A DNA stretch of 64,000 nucleotides, taken from the NCBI GenBank assembly GCA_949710005.1, contig OX453281.1, positions 26,673,839 to 26,737,838 on the forward strand. Reading direction: 5' to 3'. This DNA comes from Ricordea florida. Taxonomy: Eukaryota > Cnidaria > Anthozoa > Corallimorpharia > Ricordeidae. Both the position numbers and the translations under genes were made by a program. Position 1 is the first letter of the stretch, and the number at the start of each line of letters is the position of its first letter. Below are positions 1-11,400 of this stretch, one piece after another. Under the pieces are notes generated by a model, which worked only from the letters and a program-made list of their open reading frames with translations, was not told the origin of the DNA and ran no database searches.

Positions 1-240
1 CCGTAGCGTCATTTGGTGCAGATGAGGTAGGCATTGAAGTGCATCGCTATGTGACACTGAATTCAAGCATAAAATTATGAATGCTTTAATTTCTTTATAA
101 TCATTGCAATCAGAGAAGGATGATTACTTTTGCCCGCCGTAGCGAACAAGAAAAGAAGTCATACGGCCGTAGCGTCATTTGGTGCAGATGAGGTAGGCAT
201 TGAAGTATGCATCGCTATGTGACACTGAATTCAAGCATAA
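1..240. repeat. Tandem duplication, ~166-bp period
   Basis: A ~74-bp block starting CCGTAGCGTCATTTGGTGCA at base 1 recurs almost unchanged at 167-240, differing by a small insertion near GCATCGCTATG. About 92 bases of different AT-rich sequence lie between the copies. The first copy begins at the window edge, so the array may extend to the left. No coding potential is seen. Confidence 0.8.
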
Positions 241-568
241 AGTTCAAAAACACAACATTCTTGGCCCCGGATAACCTCCCTAATCGCCTAGTTGCATGTT
301 AACCTCGTTTTCTACGTTGTTTGGAATGCCAAGAACTTTGCACTCAAGTGAACGAGTTGTTTAGAAGCGAGAGAAGTTAGATGTCAGAGGCCTAATCTTT
401 GCTGGCTTAGGTAGATATGTAAATATTGCGAATTGCGGCAAATATTGCGGTTTTCTGGTGCTAACATTGACCTCAACAAAGTTTTCTTGTGGAATTGGCG
501 AACATTGACGCCCCTCGTTTTTTAAATTGTTTTTTACGTGTAAGGTTGTACAACAAAATTACACTGGA
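241..568. other. Intergenic, no recognisable gene
   Basis: AT-rich sequence. Short open frames near 489-716 come from the start of the adjacent tandem repeat and look like nothing coding. Confidence 0.5.
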
Positions 569-975
569 CAGCATCCAGAACAGTACTGTATTACCATACT
601 CTTTGTTTCACCACACACTGTCTGTGGCTCTAAATTTTTCATCCATACACGTGAATAAGTCCAATCACGCAGCGTGGTCGTTCTTTGGAAAGCTACTGAA
701 CAGTACTGTACTGTAGTACTGTTTGTTGTACTATACAGTGTGGTTCTAACTTTTTCATCTGTGGATCAAACCATGCAGTGTGACCATTCTTTGTAAAGCT
801 ACTGAACAGTACTGTACTGAGGTACCGTTTGTTTTACTGTACAGTGTGGCTCTAACTTTTTTATCTGTAGATCAAACCATGTAGTGTGGTCGTTCTTTGG
901 GAAGCTACTGAACAGTACGGTACTGTGGCACTGTTTGATTTACCATGCATGTAGTGTGTTTCTAACTTTTCAATC
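569..975 (+). repeat. 106-bp tandem repeat, array 1 (about 4 units)
   Basis: Diverged units share the core GAACAGTACTGTACTG followed by a TTTGTTTTACTATACAGTGTGG-like segment, then TTTTTCATCTGTGGATCAA and a GACCATTCTTTG-like segment. The same family forms arrays at 20340-20640, 43050-43320, 57590-58065 and, in reverse orientation, 60205-61080. Part of each unit is self-complementary (ACTGT/ACAGT words). Open frames running through it are by-products of the repeat. Confidence 0.85.
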
Positions 976-1757
976 CGATTTAACGCCCATACTTCAGGGT
1001 TGGTGCTGTTTGTTTTCACCAGTATTCGGTAAGAACCTTACACATATCATGATCAATGATCCTGTATGCTCATTTTCTCTTCTATTCTTATTCGGATAAA
1101 ACTTGACGTTGTAAAATGTTTAAAACCTCAAGTAGAATTGTCATCAAAGTTCACACCCGCGTTGTGGCTCAATTCTGGCCACGCGCACTTGCACAAGATT
1201 TAGGTCAATTCAGGAAATTGTTATTAGTATAGTTCCTCCGCTGTTCTGTTTTCTGCTTCCGAAACATCATTTAATCAACTTTAAAGTTTATTGTTAATTA
1301 GGCATAAGTGCAAACTTTAATGTAATGACTAAGAATTCCTAATTATTGTTGCATAAGTTAATTAGTGAATGAAAATTGAAAATATCCACTAATGAATTAC
1401 GACACTTCATGGGCGCAAATATTAAATTTAAAATTCGTAATCATTACTTCTATATATGCAGTAAATTAAACCAAGCTTGCTGAATGATCACTATTTCATT
1501 AGCTGGTCAGATTGCAATCACTAACTCATTAATTGATTAACTCATTCGAATTCAGAAACAATTTCTTACCTTGATAATAAAAATTAGTTCTATGATCTCA
1601 CGACGGAGTCACTTGGGTGGTGGTCGCGACGTTTCGACTGCTCACTGCCAGTCTTCTCCATGCGATAATTTATATTATCATTGAATTACCACGATGAATA
1701 ACAATCTTTTTCATAACAATTTCTTACCTTGACAGAAATGTTGAAGAAACTAATATA
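976..1757. other. AT-rich upstream region of the zinc-finger gene
   Basis: No gene seen. 1290-1560 is very AT-rich with many short TTAATTA/CATTAAT words. TTTCTTACCTTGA appears near 1563 and again near 1722. It may hold the promoter of the zinc-finger gene but no TATA box or initiator can be assigned. Confidence 0.4.
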
Positions 1758-3630
1758 ATGGAGAAGAACGGTCGTTTGGAGAGTTCTACGTTTACTACTG
1801 CTGGCAGCGAAGCAATACAGTCTGACCAGAACAACAATAAACGTCACGGTGACGTCACGACGTGTTCGTTTCCATGGCTACCTATGGCGACACAATTTGT
1901 CGCCCTGGAATTGAATGAGCACCAAGCTCAGAGTACTGCCTTAGTGTACCCACGTGTGTCTGTCCTTTGTCACACTGGACGCACGTTTGGCAACAGCCCA
2001 AGGCTTTATGAGAAAGCATCAAATGTTCATAATGTGCGCAGTGTTGGAAATGACGTTGTCAACGATATTTTAGCGACTACAGCTCTAGAACAGGAAAGTG
2101 GTGGTGTAGAAGTTGAAGGGCGTAATATACAAGAAAAATTCAAAGATCCAAAAGAAGTAACAGGGACAGAAAACGATGAGATTCACTACCGGCGTTTTGA
2201 AACTGAATATGAATCTAAAATTGGCACCAGTAACAGCCAATCAGATTCAGTTTTCCTGGCCCCACGGTATATTTGTAGCCACCAATCACACACGGCTCCT
2301 TCCTTGCCGGTCCGAGCCAATTGCCTATCACGCACAAAGTATAAAAGGTTTATCGCCGGCGATGGGTTATGGCCACATACAGTATTCATCACTCGGCAAA
2401 CCAAGCGAAGATTCTATTCGTGCACAGGCCTTTTCTAACCAACCATATTTCGCAGCTAATCGGTCATACAGTCGTAACAGCTTATTGTTTTCATCAGCCT
2501 GTCAGGTGCATAATGTTTTCACCCAATCACCTTCAACTTCTCGCCGAGAAGAAAAGCTTTCAAGTAACAGAGAAAAAGAACATGGAAATTACACTGCTTT
2601 CAGCTCAACGGCAGCGGTTGCAGAGAACAAAGAAATGTTTGAGAGAAACGAAAGTGGATGGAAAGCGCATCACGCAAGCGTCGTCGAGTCCAAACAGGAA
2701 GAAGAGAAGAGGGAGGAAAGTACTTGTTTTCATGGACTTCACGACAAAGTGGCCTACGTCCATACGAAGTATTTTCCTGGTGATAAGGTGATGCAGTGTA
2801 ACTTACAAATAGCGACCGAGCGGCATAACGATCAGCGGGATGCAATTGGATTCGCTCATGCCGCACGGATTTTCAACACAAAACCTGCAGTCGAAGAAAA
2901 AAATACCCAGCACAGCGAAGATCCAAAGTCCAACTGTGAGCACGTGTGTGACACATGCGGCAAGTCATTTGCTCGCTCCAGTTCTTTAGTTATGCACAGA
3001 CGTCTTCATACTGGTGACAAGCCCTACACTTGCCAACAGTGCAGCCGCGCCTTCCAACGACTGAGTAACCTGTCGCGTCACCAATTGACGCATACAACAG
3101 CTCAACCGTACGTTTGTCACCAATGCAACAAGGCGTTCAACGGTGCCTCTAACTTCCACGCACACATGCGCACCCACTCTGACCACAAGCCCTTTAGCTG
3201 CGAGTTTTGTGGCAAAGGATTTCACAAGAAAGTGGACATGGAGAGCCATCAATACACACACACGGGAGAGACGTTCCACAAGTGTCCAAAATGCGGAAGG
3301 GGATTTAAGCAACCGACATACCTGACGCATCACTTACGAACCCATTCGAACGAGTTCCTGTACACATGAGCAGTCTGCAACAAGGCTTTCAATCAGAAAG
3401 GAAATCTGAAATCTCACGTGTATCTTCACACTGGAGAGAGACCATTCCAGTGCGACATGTGTGACAAACGATTTACACTGGCCTCCACGCTGAATACACA
3501 CAAACTCACGCACGTGCCCCACAAGCCGTTTAAATGTCAGTTCTGTGAAAAGGCTTTCTACCGGAAAAATACCCTAAAGTCTCATCTCTTTGCCTCCCAC
3601 CCCTACACAGGAGGAGTTTGTTTGCTGTAG
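1758..3630 (+). pseudogene. C2H2 zinc-finger transcription factor gene, frameshifted and interrupted by TGA
   Basis: Intronless locus for a probable DNA-binding protein with a long N-terminal region and eight C-terminal C2H2 fingers. One frame is open from ATG 1758 to 2438. A second, one base offset, is open from 2161 (first ATG 2176) to a TGA at 3367-3369. The same frame then continues to 3630. Fingers 1-5 lie at residues ~258-395 of the second frame, with HTGDKPY-type linkers. Finger 6 should begin with Cys exactly where TGA stands; its second Cys and both His follow. Fingers 7 and 8 follow and the protein would end VCLL. Finger 4 (CEFCGKGFH) resembles FEZ-family fingers, a weak hint only. 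TGA is one substitution from TGT or TGC. I infer a recent pseudogene, a damaged allele or assembly errors; an intron joining the two frames is possible but unproven. Confidence 0.75.
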
Positions 3631-3659
3631 TTTGTGCGAAGAAAAAGGTCGAGATTTCC

Positions 3660-3800
3660 AGGTGGCTGTGTTGTAGTTCAATGTTATCCTTAATTTAAAT
3701 TTTATTTCCCTTTGTTTCAAACTCATTATCACTGATTACCATGACAAAAAAAACAAAGGAAAATAAAGTTGAAAAAATTGAACTACAACAGCTACACTGT
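3660..3800. repeat. Stem-loop just after the zinc-finger gene, with AATAAA
   Basis: An outer stem pairs GCTGTGTTGTAGTTCAAT (about 3666-3683) with ATTGAACTACAACAGC (about 3778-3793). An inner stem pairs CCCTTTGTTT with AAACAAAGGAAAATAAAG. The AATAAA near 3762 could be the polyadenylation signal of the zinc-finger gene. It may be a short foldback element that inserted into the 3' UTR. Confidence 0.6.
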
Positions 3801-4201
3801 GATGCAGAAGATAACTCTTAAACAAATAAATGAAAATCACTTATAGAGCGCCATACTCCACTATTTTTCCACGGCGCTTTAAAATACTCATAAAAATAGG
3901 GTACTTGAAACTTAGTACATAAAACCCAGATAAATTACCAATTAAATTTTATCAAATGCTTCCTTAAAAAGATAAGTCGTGAGCTTAGTTCTAAATACGA
4001 CTACTGGTGATGACTGGCCAACGCCTAGTGGTAATTTGTTCCATAGTTTTGGTGCTGCTATAGAGTATGCTCATCACCATAACAGGGGAGAAGCCAGGAT
4101 TGAGAGAGGTACGCACAATTTTCCACATCCTTCCCATCCCCTCCCCCCAAGTCCCAAATCTTTTTCAGGTAACTTGATTAAGGGCGAGGTTACGTTGTGA
4201 G

Positions 4202-4407
4202 CAGGCTACGCACATGCGTACCTGATAAAAAGTTGAAAGTAAAAACAGCTTAGTTGTCATTTCATTTACAGTAAAAACGTTTTTACTGTAAATGAAATGA
4301 CAACTAAGCTGTAACATGTTTTGACGCCTTTTTCGGTTCATTCACTGCAGCACCTTACAATCTTTTTTACTTTCAACTTTTTATAAGGTACGCATGTGCG
4401 TAGCCTG
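4202..4407. mobile_element. 206-bp MITE with nested central palindrome
   Basis: Perfect terminal inverted repeats CAGGCTACGCACATGCGTACC (4202-4222 and, inverted, 4387-4407) continue imperfectly through AAAAAGTTGAAAGTAAAA. Inside, ~4246-4313 is a separate near-perfect palindrome centred on AAAACGTTTT. There is no coding capacity. Superfamily unassigned. Confidence 0.85.
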
Positions 4408-4582
4408 TGTACAGGTGGCTAAGTCCCTGTATAAATTTTCAATTTGTAAATAGCGTTCTCTTATGATAGATATTAAATAGCTCTCTCTCAGTCTTAAGTA
4501 TTTACCAATTCAGCAACCTTGGTATCTTGACTAATCTGATTGGCTTACTATCTTGAGATATTTAACATTGACTATGCACCTC

Positions 4583-4770
4583 CTCCAAGGAGAATAAGCC
4601 AATTCGGAGTTTCAAAAAACACGTGCGCGCGTCGGGATAAAATGAGGCATATAATTTTCCTCTTCTGTCATGCAAAATACTTGCACGAATTTGCATTCAA
4701 AATCTTTTGTATTTTTAATTTATCCCAACGCGGGCAAGTGTTTTTTTGAAACTCCGAACTGGCTTATAGG
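4583..4770. mobile_element. Foldback MITE, ~190 bp
   Basis: The left arm (4583-4642) contains ATAAGCCAATTCGGAGTTTC and CGGGATAAAAT. The right arm (4719-4770) carries the reverse complement with a few mismatches (ATTTATCCCAACGCG, GAAACTCCGAACTGGCTTAT). No coding capacity. Confidence 0.75.
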
Positions 4771-5010
4771 GCGGGGGGTTCTAAGAAAGCCTTGTGCAGG
4801 CGAGTTTCGGCAATGCACAACGACCTATTTTTCAAAGAGACTTTGACAGACACTTTGACCTGACAGAGGTTGGTTCATTTTTATGTACTAAAACAATTTT
4901 TTCTTCAACGTCTGTACTGTTGCTGAAATTTTTGTAGCAACCGCACATAACAAAAGAAGAACCGTTAAACAAAAAAACGTATTAAGACTTTTTTTCTGCC
5001 TCCCACCTCG

Positions 5011-5042
5011 TGTTTTTTTTTTTTGTGTGTGTGTGTGTGTGT
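5011..5042. repeat. T-tract joined to (GT)n microsatellite
   Basis: About 12 T followed by roughly nine GT units. A simple repeat, liable to length polymorphism. Confidence 0.9.
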
Positions 5043-5568
5043 ACAGAAACCCATAAGACTTGAAACGTGTCACTGCCTTTGCATATCTTCACCGCTTGTC
5101 CACAATCAATCTACCAAATACCCTATTTGGAAAACAGGAGAAATCAAATGAACCAATCAGTGCAAAAACAAGCTTGAAGACTGGGGCATGCAGTTACAAA
5201 ATATGGTACTTGGCGAACATTGAATCTGGACAACCTATCTTATGGGTTTCTGGTATGTATAATGTAACGTTTTCCATGTAAGTCGGCTCTAAGATTTTTC
5301 AGACGTTATGGTTTTCATAAGGTCACTACGTTATTACTACATCAAGGTCAACTTTAATTGTCCAGCCCTTTACAAATGTTAGTAGTTACCTTTCCACATT
5401 TTTCTTAAAACCTAATTCAATAAATAAAAGAAACGCTTAGTTACAACTGCTCAATTTTGTCTACGGTTTGCATTAATACGGTATGTACAGCATCACAAGG
5501 ACATTTACAACAAATGCTTTACCAAACGCCACTCCCACAAATGATCTGAAATAAGACACTTCATCTAA
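5043..5568. other. Intergenic, nothing recognised
   Basis: No gene or clear repeat is seen; short open frames here have no recognisable content. Confidence 0.4.
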
Positions 5569-5576
5569 CAAAGAAA

Positions 5577-5714
5577 GGATCAATGTAAGTATCTGGGAAA
5601 CTGTGCACCTACCCCTCCCCTAACCCAACACTAAGGCTAACTTTTTCACTTATTATAACTTGTTAGGTTATGGGAGGGGTAGGTGCACAGTTGCCCAGAT
5701 ACGTACATTGATCC
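5577..5714. mobile_element. 138-bp MITE with 8-bp target duplication
   Basis: Ends are GGATCAATGTAAGTATCTGGG and its near-perfect inverse, continuing into GTGCACCTACCCCTCCC. It is flanked by CAAAGAAA at 5569-5576 and 5715-5722, a clean 8-bp target-site duplication of the size made by hAT and P-type transposases. A second copy of identical length is at 9664-9801. Confidence 0.9.
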
Positions 5715-5722
5715 CAAAGAAA

Positions 5723-6546
5723 TAAGGTGCCATGCAAACCAATGATGAATGCCAGCATCAACCTGTGACCCTAACAGGCTATCGACTCATAAAAACCTCA
5801 AACTGGTAGTTCAATCAAAGATTTAAAAGAAATTCTATAGAAATCAATACCCTGTATTCAATTTTCCATTTTGACATCCCATTTTTGAGAAACAAGAACT
5901 GCAAAAACCAAAAAGATTTCAACAACTTCTTGGTAGGGCTTATTACAAGCGAAATTGTACTGACATACAATGCTAAAACAACAAATATGTACAACAATTT
6001 TTTCCTATCAAAATTGCAGACCACATGCAAAATGTTAGCCAATTCCCATTGCTTTAAACTTTAAGTCCAAATCGTCACATATGATAATTTCACTTTCACA
6101 TCTTCAGCTGTTACTGGAACAGTTCACAAATAACTATAAACTGTTCGTCTTACTACTATACGCTTGTGCCCCTATTAGGTGACCAAAATATACCCTCGGC
6201 ACTTACTAACTATTATCTCGACTATCAAATTACACTGCTGATTAATCTAAATGCATGGTGGGACCAGCCGTCATATAACAGACGTGAGAGATGCAATCAC
6301 CTAGAAAGTACAATAACATGTAATTTGAAGATAAGTGTTGTCCAGGCAACAATCATTGATGGGGTTAAACTGCAGGGGCTTTTGCACACTGCCACGCAGA
6401 TGAAATTATTATTATTCTCATCTAAGGTCCATCTCATGTTGCGAAAATTAGTTTGATCTTGAACACAATAACAGGAGCGAAGACACAACTGAACATGAGT
6501 CACACAAACTGTTTCATGCAGGAATTTTTCTTGTTCAGTTCCTTCG
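5723..6546. other. Region downstream of TMEM115
   Basis: No separate gene is seen. The TMEM115 3' UTR should start just below 6547 and run leftwards for an unknown length; no polyadenylation signal could be fixed with confidence. Confidence 0.4.
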
Positions 6547-8431
6547 TTACGTTGGCACACTGGCACTGTTTGGCACTCCCTCTGTTCTCTTAACATTACC
6601 CTGATCTACAACTATTTCTGGCACTGCATCCACAGGGCTTGGGCTGGGGGACTCTTCTGTGTCCTTTCCCCCAGGTCCATCCATGGAGGGCCAGTGAGCT
6701 GGCTGCTCCAGTTTCTGAAGCCTTTCATTGAGAGCCCTTAAGGCCTTTTGCCTGCACACAAAAAAAAAATTAAAAAAAAAAAAAACATAAATGCGTGGGT
6801 GAATTGTAGCTTTTTCAGTTACAATCATTATTTCAAACCAGCATACTATCATCCAATAACATTGGCAACTGCAAAAAGAAGTATAGCAGTAATTGATAAT
6901 TTTAAACAGACTATGGAGGCCCTATTAGGGGTAAATTCCAACAAGCGACATGGCCTTGAAACAGCGACACGACAACAGCAACCTGCGAACCTTCTGAAAC
7001 TGCGACGTAAAAAGGTTTGAAACTCAGATGGGCAACATAAACAGGCCTTCTGACAGAGTGCGCGGGTGCAGGACCGCACAATTCAATCAAAGCCGCACAA
7101 TCCCGCACAATTTCTGAAAATCCGCGAAATCCTGTACAATATGGAAAGATTTGGTTAAAAATCTCATTAAATCGGTATTCCCATCGATTGCCAAGGTTTA
7201 AAGAAGCTTTTTAGGCTATATTTAGGCTATTTACCTTGCAAAACAATCGAGAATCCGCCGCTTTCTGCGATTGCAAGAACAGCTCGACGGATACAAAAAC
7301 AACAAGGCGGCTCCTTATCGCTCCGTGCCGGCCTGGGCACTAGTCTCAGTCTAATCTTATATTGGCCATTTGTGGCAATACTGTTTTGCAAATGAAAACA
7401 AAAGCGCTGCAACTTTGGGCTACAGAAAATAAATAATTCTCGTCAAGAAACAGGGTTTATTTTTGTTATTCAAGTGAAGGACGTTTTAATTCAGGAAATA
7501 CAAGTTTCACGCTCTTATTTCTAAGTTTAAAATAAAATGATATCAAATTAAATTAGGTTTTGCAGCAATTTCAAGCGTGAAGAGTTTAAAACCTTAACGA
7601 GATAATATTCGCTCTACGTATCAAGGAAAGTACAAAAATGTCAGGATTTTTCACAAAGTAACTTTTTCTGGTCGAAAACATTTTATTTCGAAGCGGAATT
7701 ATGCCCGGGAATTATGGTTTTGAATAAACTTAATCGATCGTGTCACGCAACATGATGTTGTTGCCACAAACTTTGGCCAAAGTTGTAGCAAAATAGAAAT
7801 TTGGTTTATGTTTAATTGCCAGACTAAGAGCACAATTGTTGCACTTTTCATTTATCCAGAAATTCCTCCATGACGGGTTTTTTTGGGGCCTGGTGATCAA
7901 ATATTTGTTTGTTTACACGATTGCGCAATCGCCGTTTTTTACCGCACAATTTGCCTCCCAAAACCCGCACAATTTTCTTTTTTTCCCGCACCCTGTCAGA
8001 AGGCCTGCATAAAGAACCCCCCTAACAGGGCCTCGCTATGTGTTCAGGTTTTCTATGAGACAATAGCCAAAGAGGTGCAAACTGCCGAGTTGACCATTCA
8101 ACTACAGTCAACTCTCTCGCAAGCGATCACCCTTGGTGCAGGACAAAGTGGTCGCTTATCGGAGGTGATCGCTTACAGGAAAAATATATAAATCAAACTC
8201 AATTGATTAATTAACACAATTACATAAAAATATTACCTTATAAGCTAAAATTAGGCAAGTAGAAACATTTTCTCTACCTGACACTAATTTGTTCTTTTTA
8301 TAAGCAACATGATTCGGCAAAAGTACAATACAGTTTCAAATGTGTTGAAATCACCTGAAATTCAATTTTCAGCCAACAATACCCGTGAATCAAAATAGAG
8401 CACCTTAACCCTTTCACTCCCAAGAGTGACT

Positions 8432-8476
<45 letters not shown>

Positions 8477-11400
8477 ATGGAGACCCCTTGGGAGTGAAAG
8501 GGTTAAAAACTATCTCCCTTAACCCTTTCACTCCCAAGAGTGACTTTATAGATTTTACTCTGTCTAACGCCAAACGATTTTACTCGTCAAATGGAGACCC
8601 CTCGGGAGTGAAAGGGTTAAAGTGGCATGTGCACTAACATAGCTCCAAATCTTTTTCATTTGCTAATCATGCAGCATTGATTTGCTCCTTTGCATATCAC
8701 ATATCACTGTAACAGTCCACTTGTTTATCTTCAGATCTTATTACAGCCATCCTTTTGGTAAGCAAACTGTTATTATCAGCACTCCGGGTTGGCCTATAAA
8801 AAACTGAATTTTTGTGGCATTCAAGTAATGATTTTCTTAACATCATACATGCCCGTGCTTGGTGGTTGCTTACCACAAACAGAAAACAAAGGAATATGTC
8901 AAATTTCTGGCCTAGAAAGTGGTCGTGGTTGCTTAAGAAATTTGAGTAGTGGTCACTTACGAGAGAGTTTTGAAACAGTACTTGACTGAGAAATAAAACT
9001 GTTATTGACAACATGGTTGCTAACAAGAGGTGGTCGCTTCTGAGAGGTGGTCTCTATGAGAGGCTTTACTGTTGTGGAAAATGACATGATGTGCAGTCTA
9101 ATTTAAGGGCTGAGAGCATTGTCCTATGTCAAATTTTGGACATGAAAAGTAACTGAAACCAAATGGCATGCTACTATGAGTTTCATACCCCTATTTACTC
9201 ATTTTCCAGCCTATAAAGTGCATTGTAATCATCCAAGCACAGCTGTTTTTCCATCACAGAAAAGATAGTGAGTACACCAGCCAACCAGATTGCAGTGTGT
9301 GAGTTGGTTTCTACTTAATCTAATAATAGGTAGAAACATTTATAAGATGGATACAAGTAGCTAAAAATGTCACTGATCCAATGGGGAACAATCTGTCAGG
9401 TCGCAAAAGCTACCAAACTATGGAGCACACAAAACTTAAATGTAAACATGTGGTACGACTTTTAAAAGGAACTTGGAAATTAAAATGATAACAACCTTCT
9501 CCTTTCTGCATCAGCTGGGTCCATTCCTGGAAGACTGATAGTGATAGCTGAGGGGGCCCCAACATCATATGTTCTAACAGGTTTGCTGCACACATTTAGT
9601 CGCACCAAGCCATTGAACACTACTGTGGATACCGTGTTCACTGGTGACCTATATAGCAAATACGGATCAATGTAATTATCTGGGTAACTGTTCACCTACT
9701 CCTCCCCTAACCCAACAAGTTATAATAAGTGAAAACACTAGCATCAATGTTGGGTTAGGGGAGGGGGAGGTGCACAGTTGCCCAGATACTTAAATTGATC
9801 CATAATTAGAAAACAGTCTTTTCTGGAACAGCCTCAACCAGTGAACTGTCTAAATCTTCTTCACAGACACTTCGAAAACGTGAAGAAGCGGCCGCCATTT
9901 TGTTGGCAAGGGTACACTGCTATGCTACTCACTATCTATCACAGATGTTAAAGAAACATATGAGAAAGTTTGGGAGAACTCGAAAAAACTGTGGAAACAC
10001 TTGCCTGCTGCTCATGTTCTCACAGCATTTCTCCTTCTCCCAAACTTCCACTTGTGTTACTTAAACGCGATTGAAACATGGTACATTTTTTCTATTTCTT
10101 AAATAGAGACATAAGATTGGGGTTGGGGCATACAACATTTGTTAACATAAGGTTTAAGGACCTCTGATATAAAATATACTGAAAAACAGATTTGGTTGGA
10201 GGGTTATATGTCCACAAAAAAATGGTTCATCAAATGAGCTGATATTGTTAGCTCTTCAACATCAAAGACAAAGACGTTTACCGTATCCAGAGAATTGATA
10301 AACCAAATTACAAATACAATAAATTAAATATAAATATAATAACTAAAGGGTAGCAGCACTCTGAAATAACTAGAGTTTAAAATGTCAGATGTCAGAGTGA
10401 AGGGCTAACACTCATACTGTCAACTTTATCAATTCATTTTTTTGTATTTCAATCTTCCACGGATGCAGCTCTAGTTTCAATAGGAAGCAACACTGTTATA
10501 TTTCCACAAAACAGTCTACAAGAGGATTACATCTTGACTGGCTTACTGTGCAAACTCTGGGAAAAAACTTGCAAATGAGAAACTCTCATTCAAGTCTCCC
10601 TTGGCGCTTCTGCCGCGAGGTTGATAAAATCGTAAGTAGGTCCAACCAATCAAAGTTCCTGACAGAACCAAGATGAGGAGCAAAACAGGAAAAATACCAA
10701 TTAAGCAGAAAATGCTGTATACAAGAACAACCAGAGATGGAATGTGCTGAAAACAAAAAAACAAACACAGGTATTCACATTTTAATCTTCAGTTAACAAC
10801 AATCGTCGCAAAATGGAGGTTAGGTGCCCCAGGAGACTATGGGCCTGAATGACTGCCCAAACCCCCCACCCAAAGAAGACAGCCCAGCCGGCAGGCACTG
10901 CCTGCCTTCCCAGCCACGAGGCCCCCCACACCCTACACCGCACACTAGGCACCTGTCACAGTGAGCAGAGTCAGTGGAAAATAATAAAATATATAAATAA
11001 ATAATAAAATAAATAAATTAATAACTAGATAACTAATAACATAATAATATACCAATGACAGAAACAATAATATAACTCAAACAAATACCAAAAAAAAAAA
11101 AAACAACTATGAAAAAGCCAAGGGCAATGGGGAGGGAGGGAATCTCGAAGAACAGATGAGGACAACTCAAGAGCAACTGCCAACTTGGAAGGCAACGTAC
11201 ACACTAAAAGTACACAAGGCATACGATGAACCAAGGCATCAGGGGAAGACCGCTGGCCGTCGTCCCAATCAACTGCCCCAGGGCTCCGCTGACCATGAAG
11301 GTTACATGCCAAGATGGCTACCTGCTGCATGCCCGAAATGACAATATGCTACTTTCTTGTAAGCCATCTGTACATCCAAACACACTGCCCCACATGTGTG

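Larger units (their letters stand above)
8085..9070. repeat. Dispersed repeat with GTGGTCGCTT words
   Basis: Related words such as GGTCGCTTATCGGAGGTGATCGCTT (split here near 8150-8175), GTGGTCACTTACGAGAG (near 8950) and GTGGTCGCTTCTGAGAGG (near 9033) recur through this part of TMEM115 intron 8. It looks like decayed repeat DNA; boundaries are vague. Confidence 0.4.

Noticed and set aside
3660..3800. SECIS element for the TGA in the zinc-finger gene
   Set aside because: The hairpin is large but I see no clear ATGA...AA...GA core; it fits a foldback insertion better.
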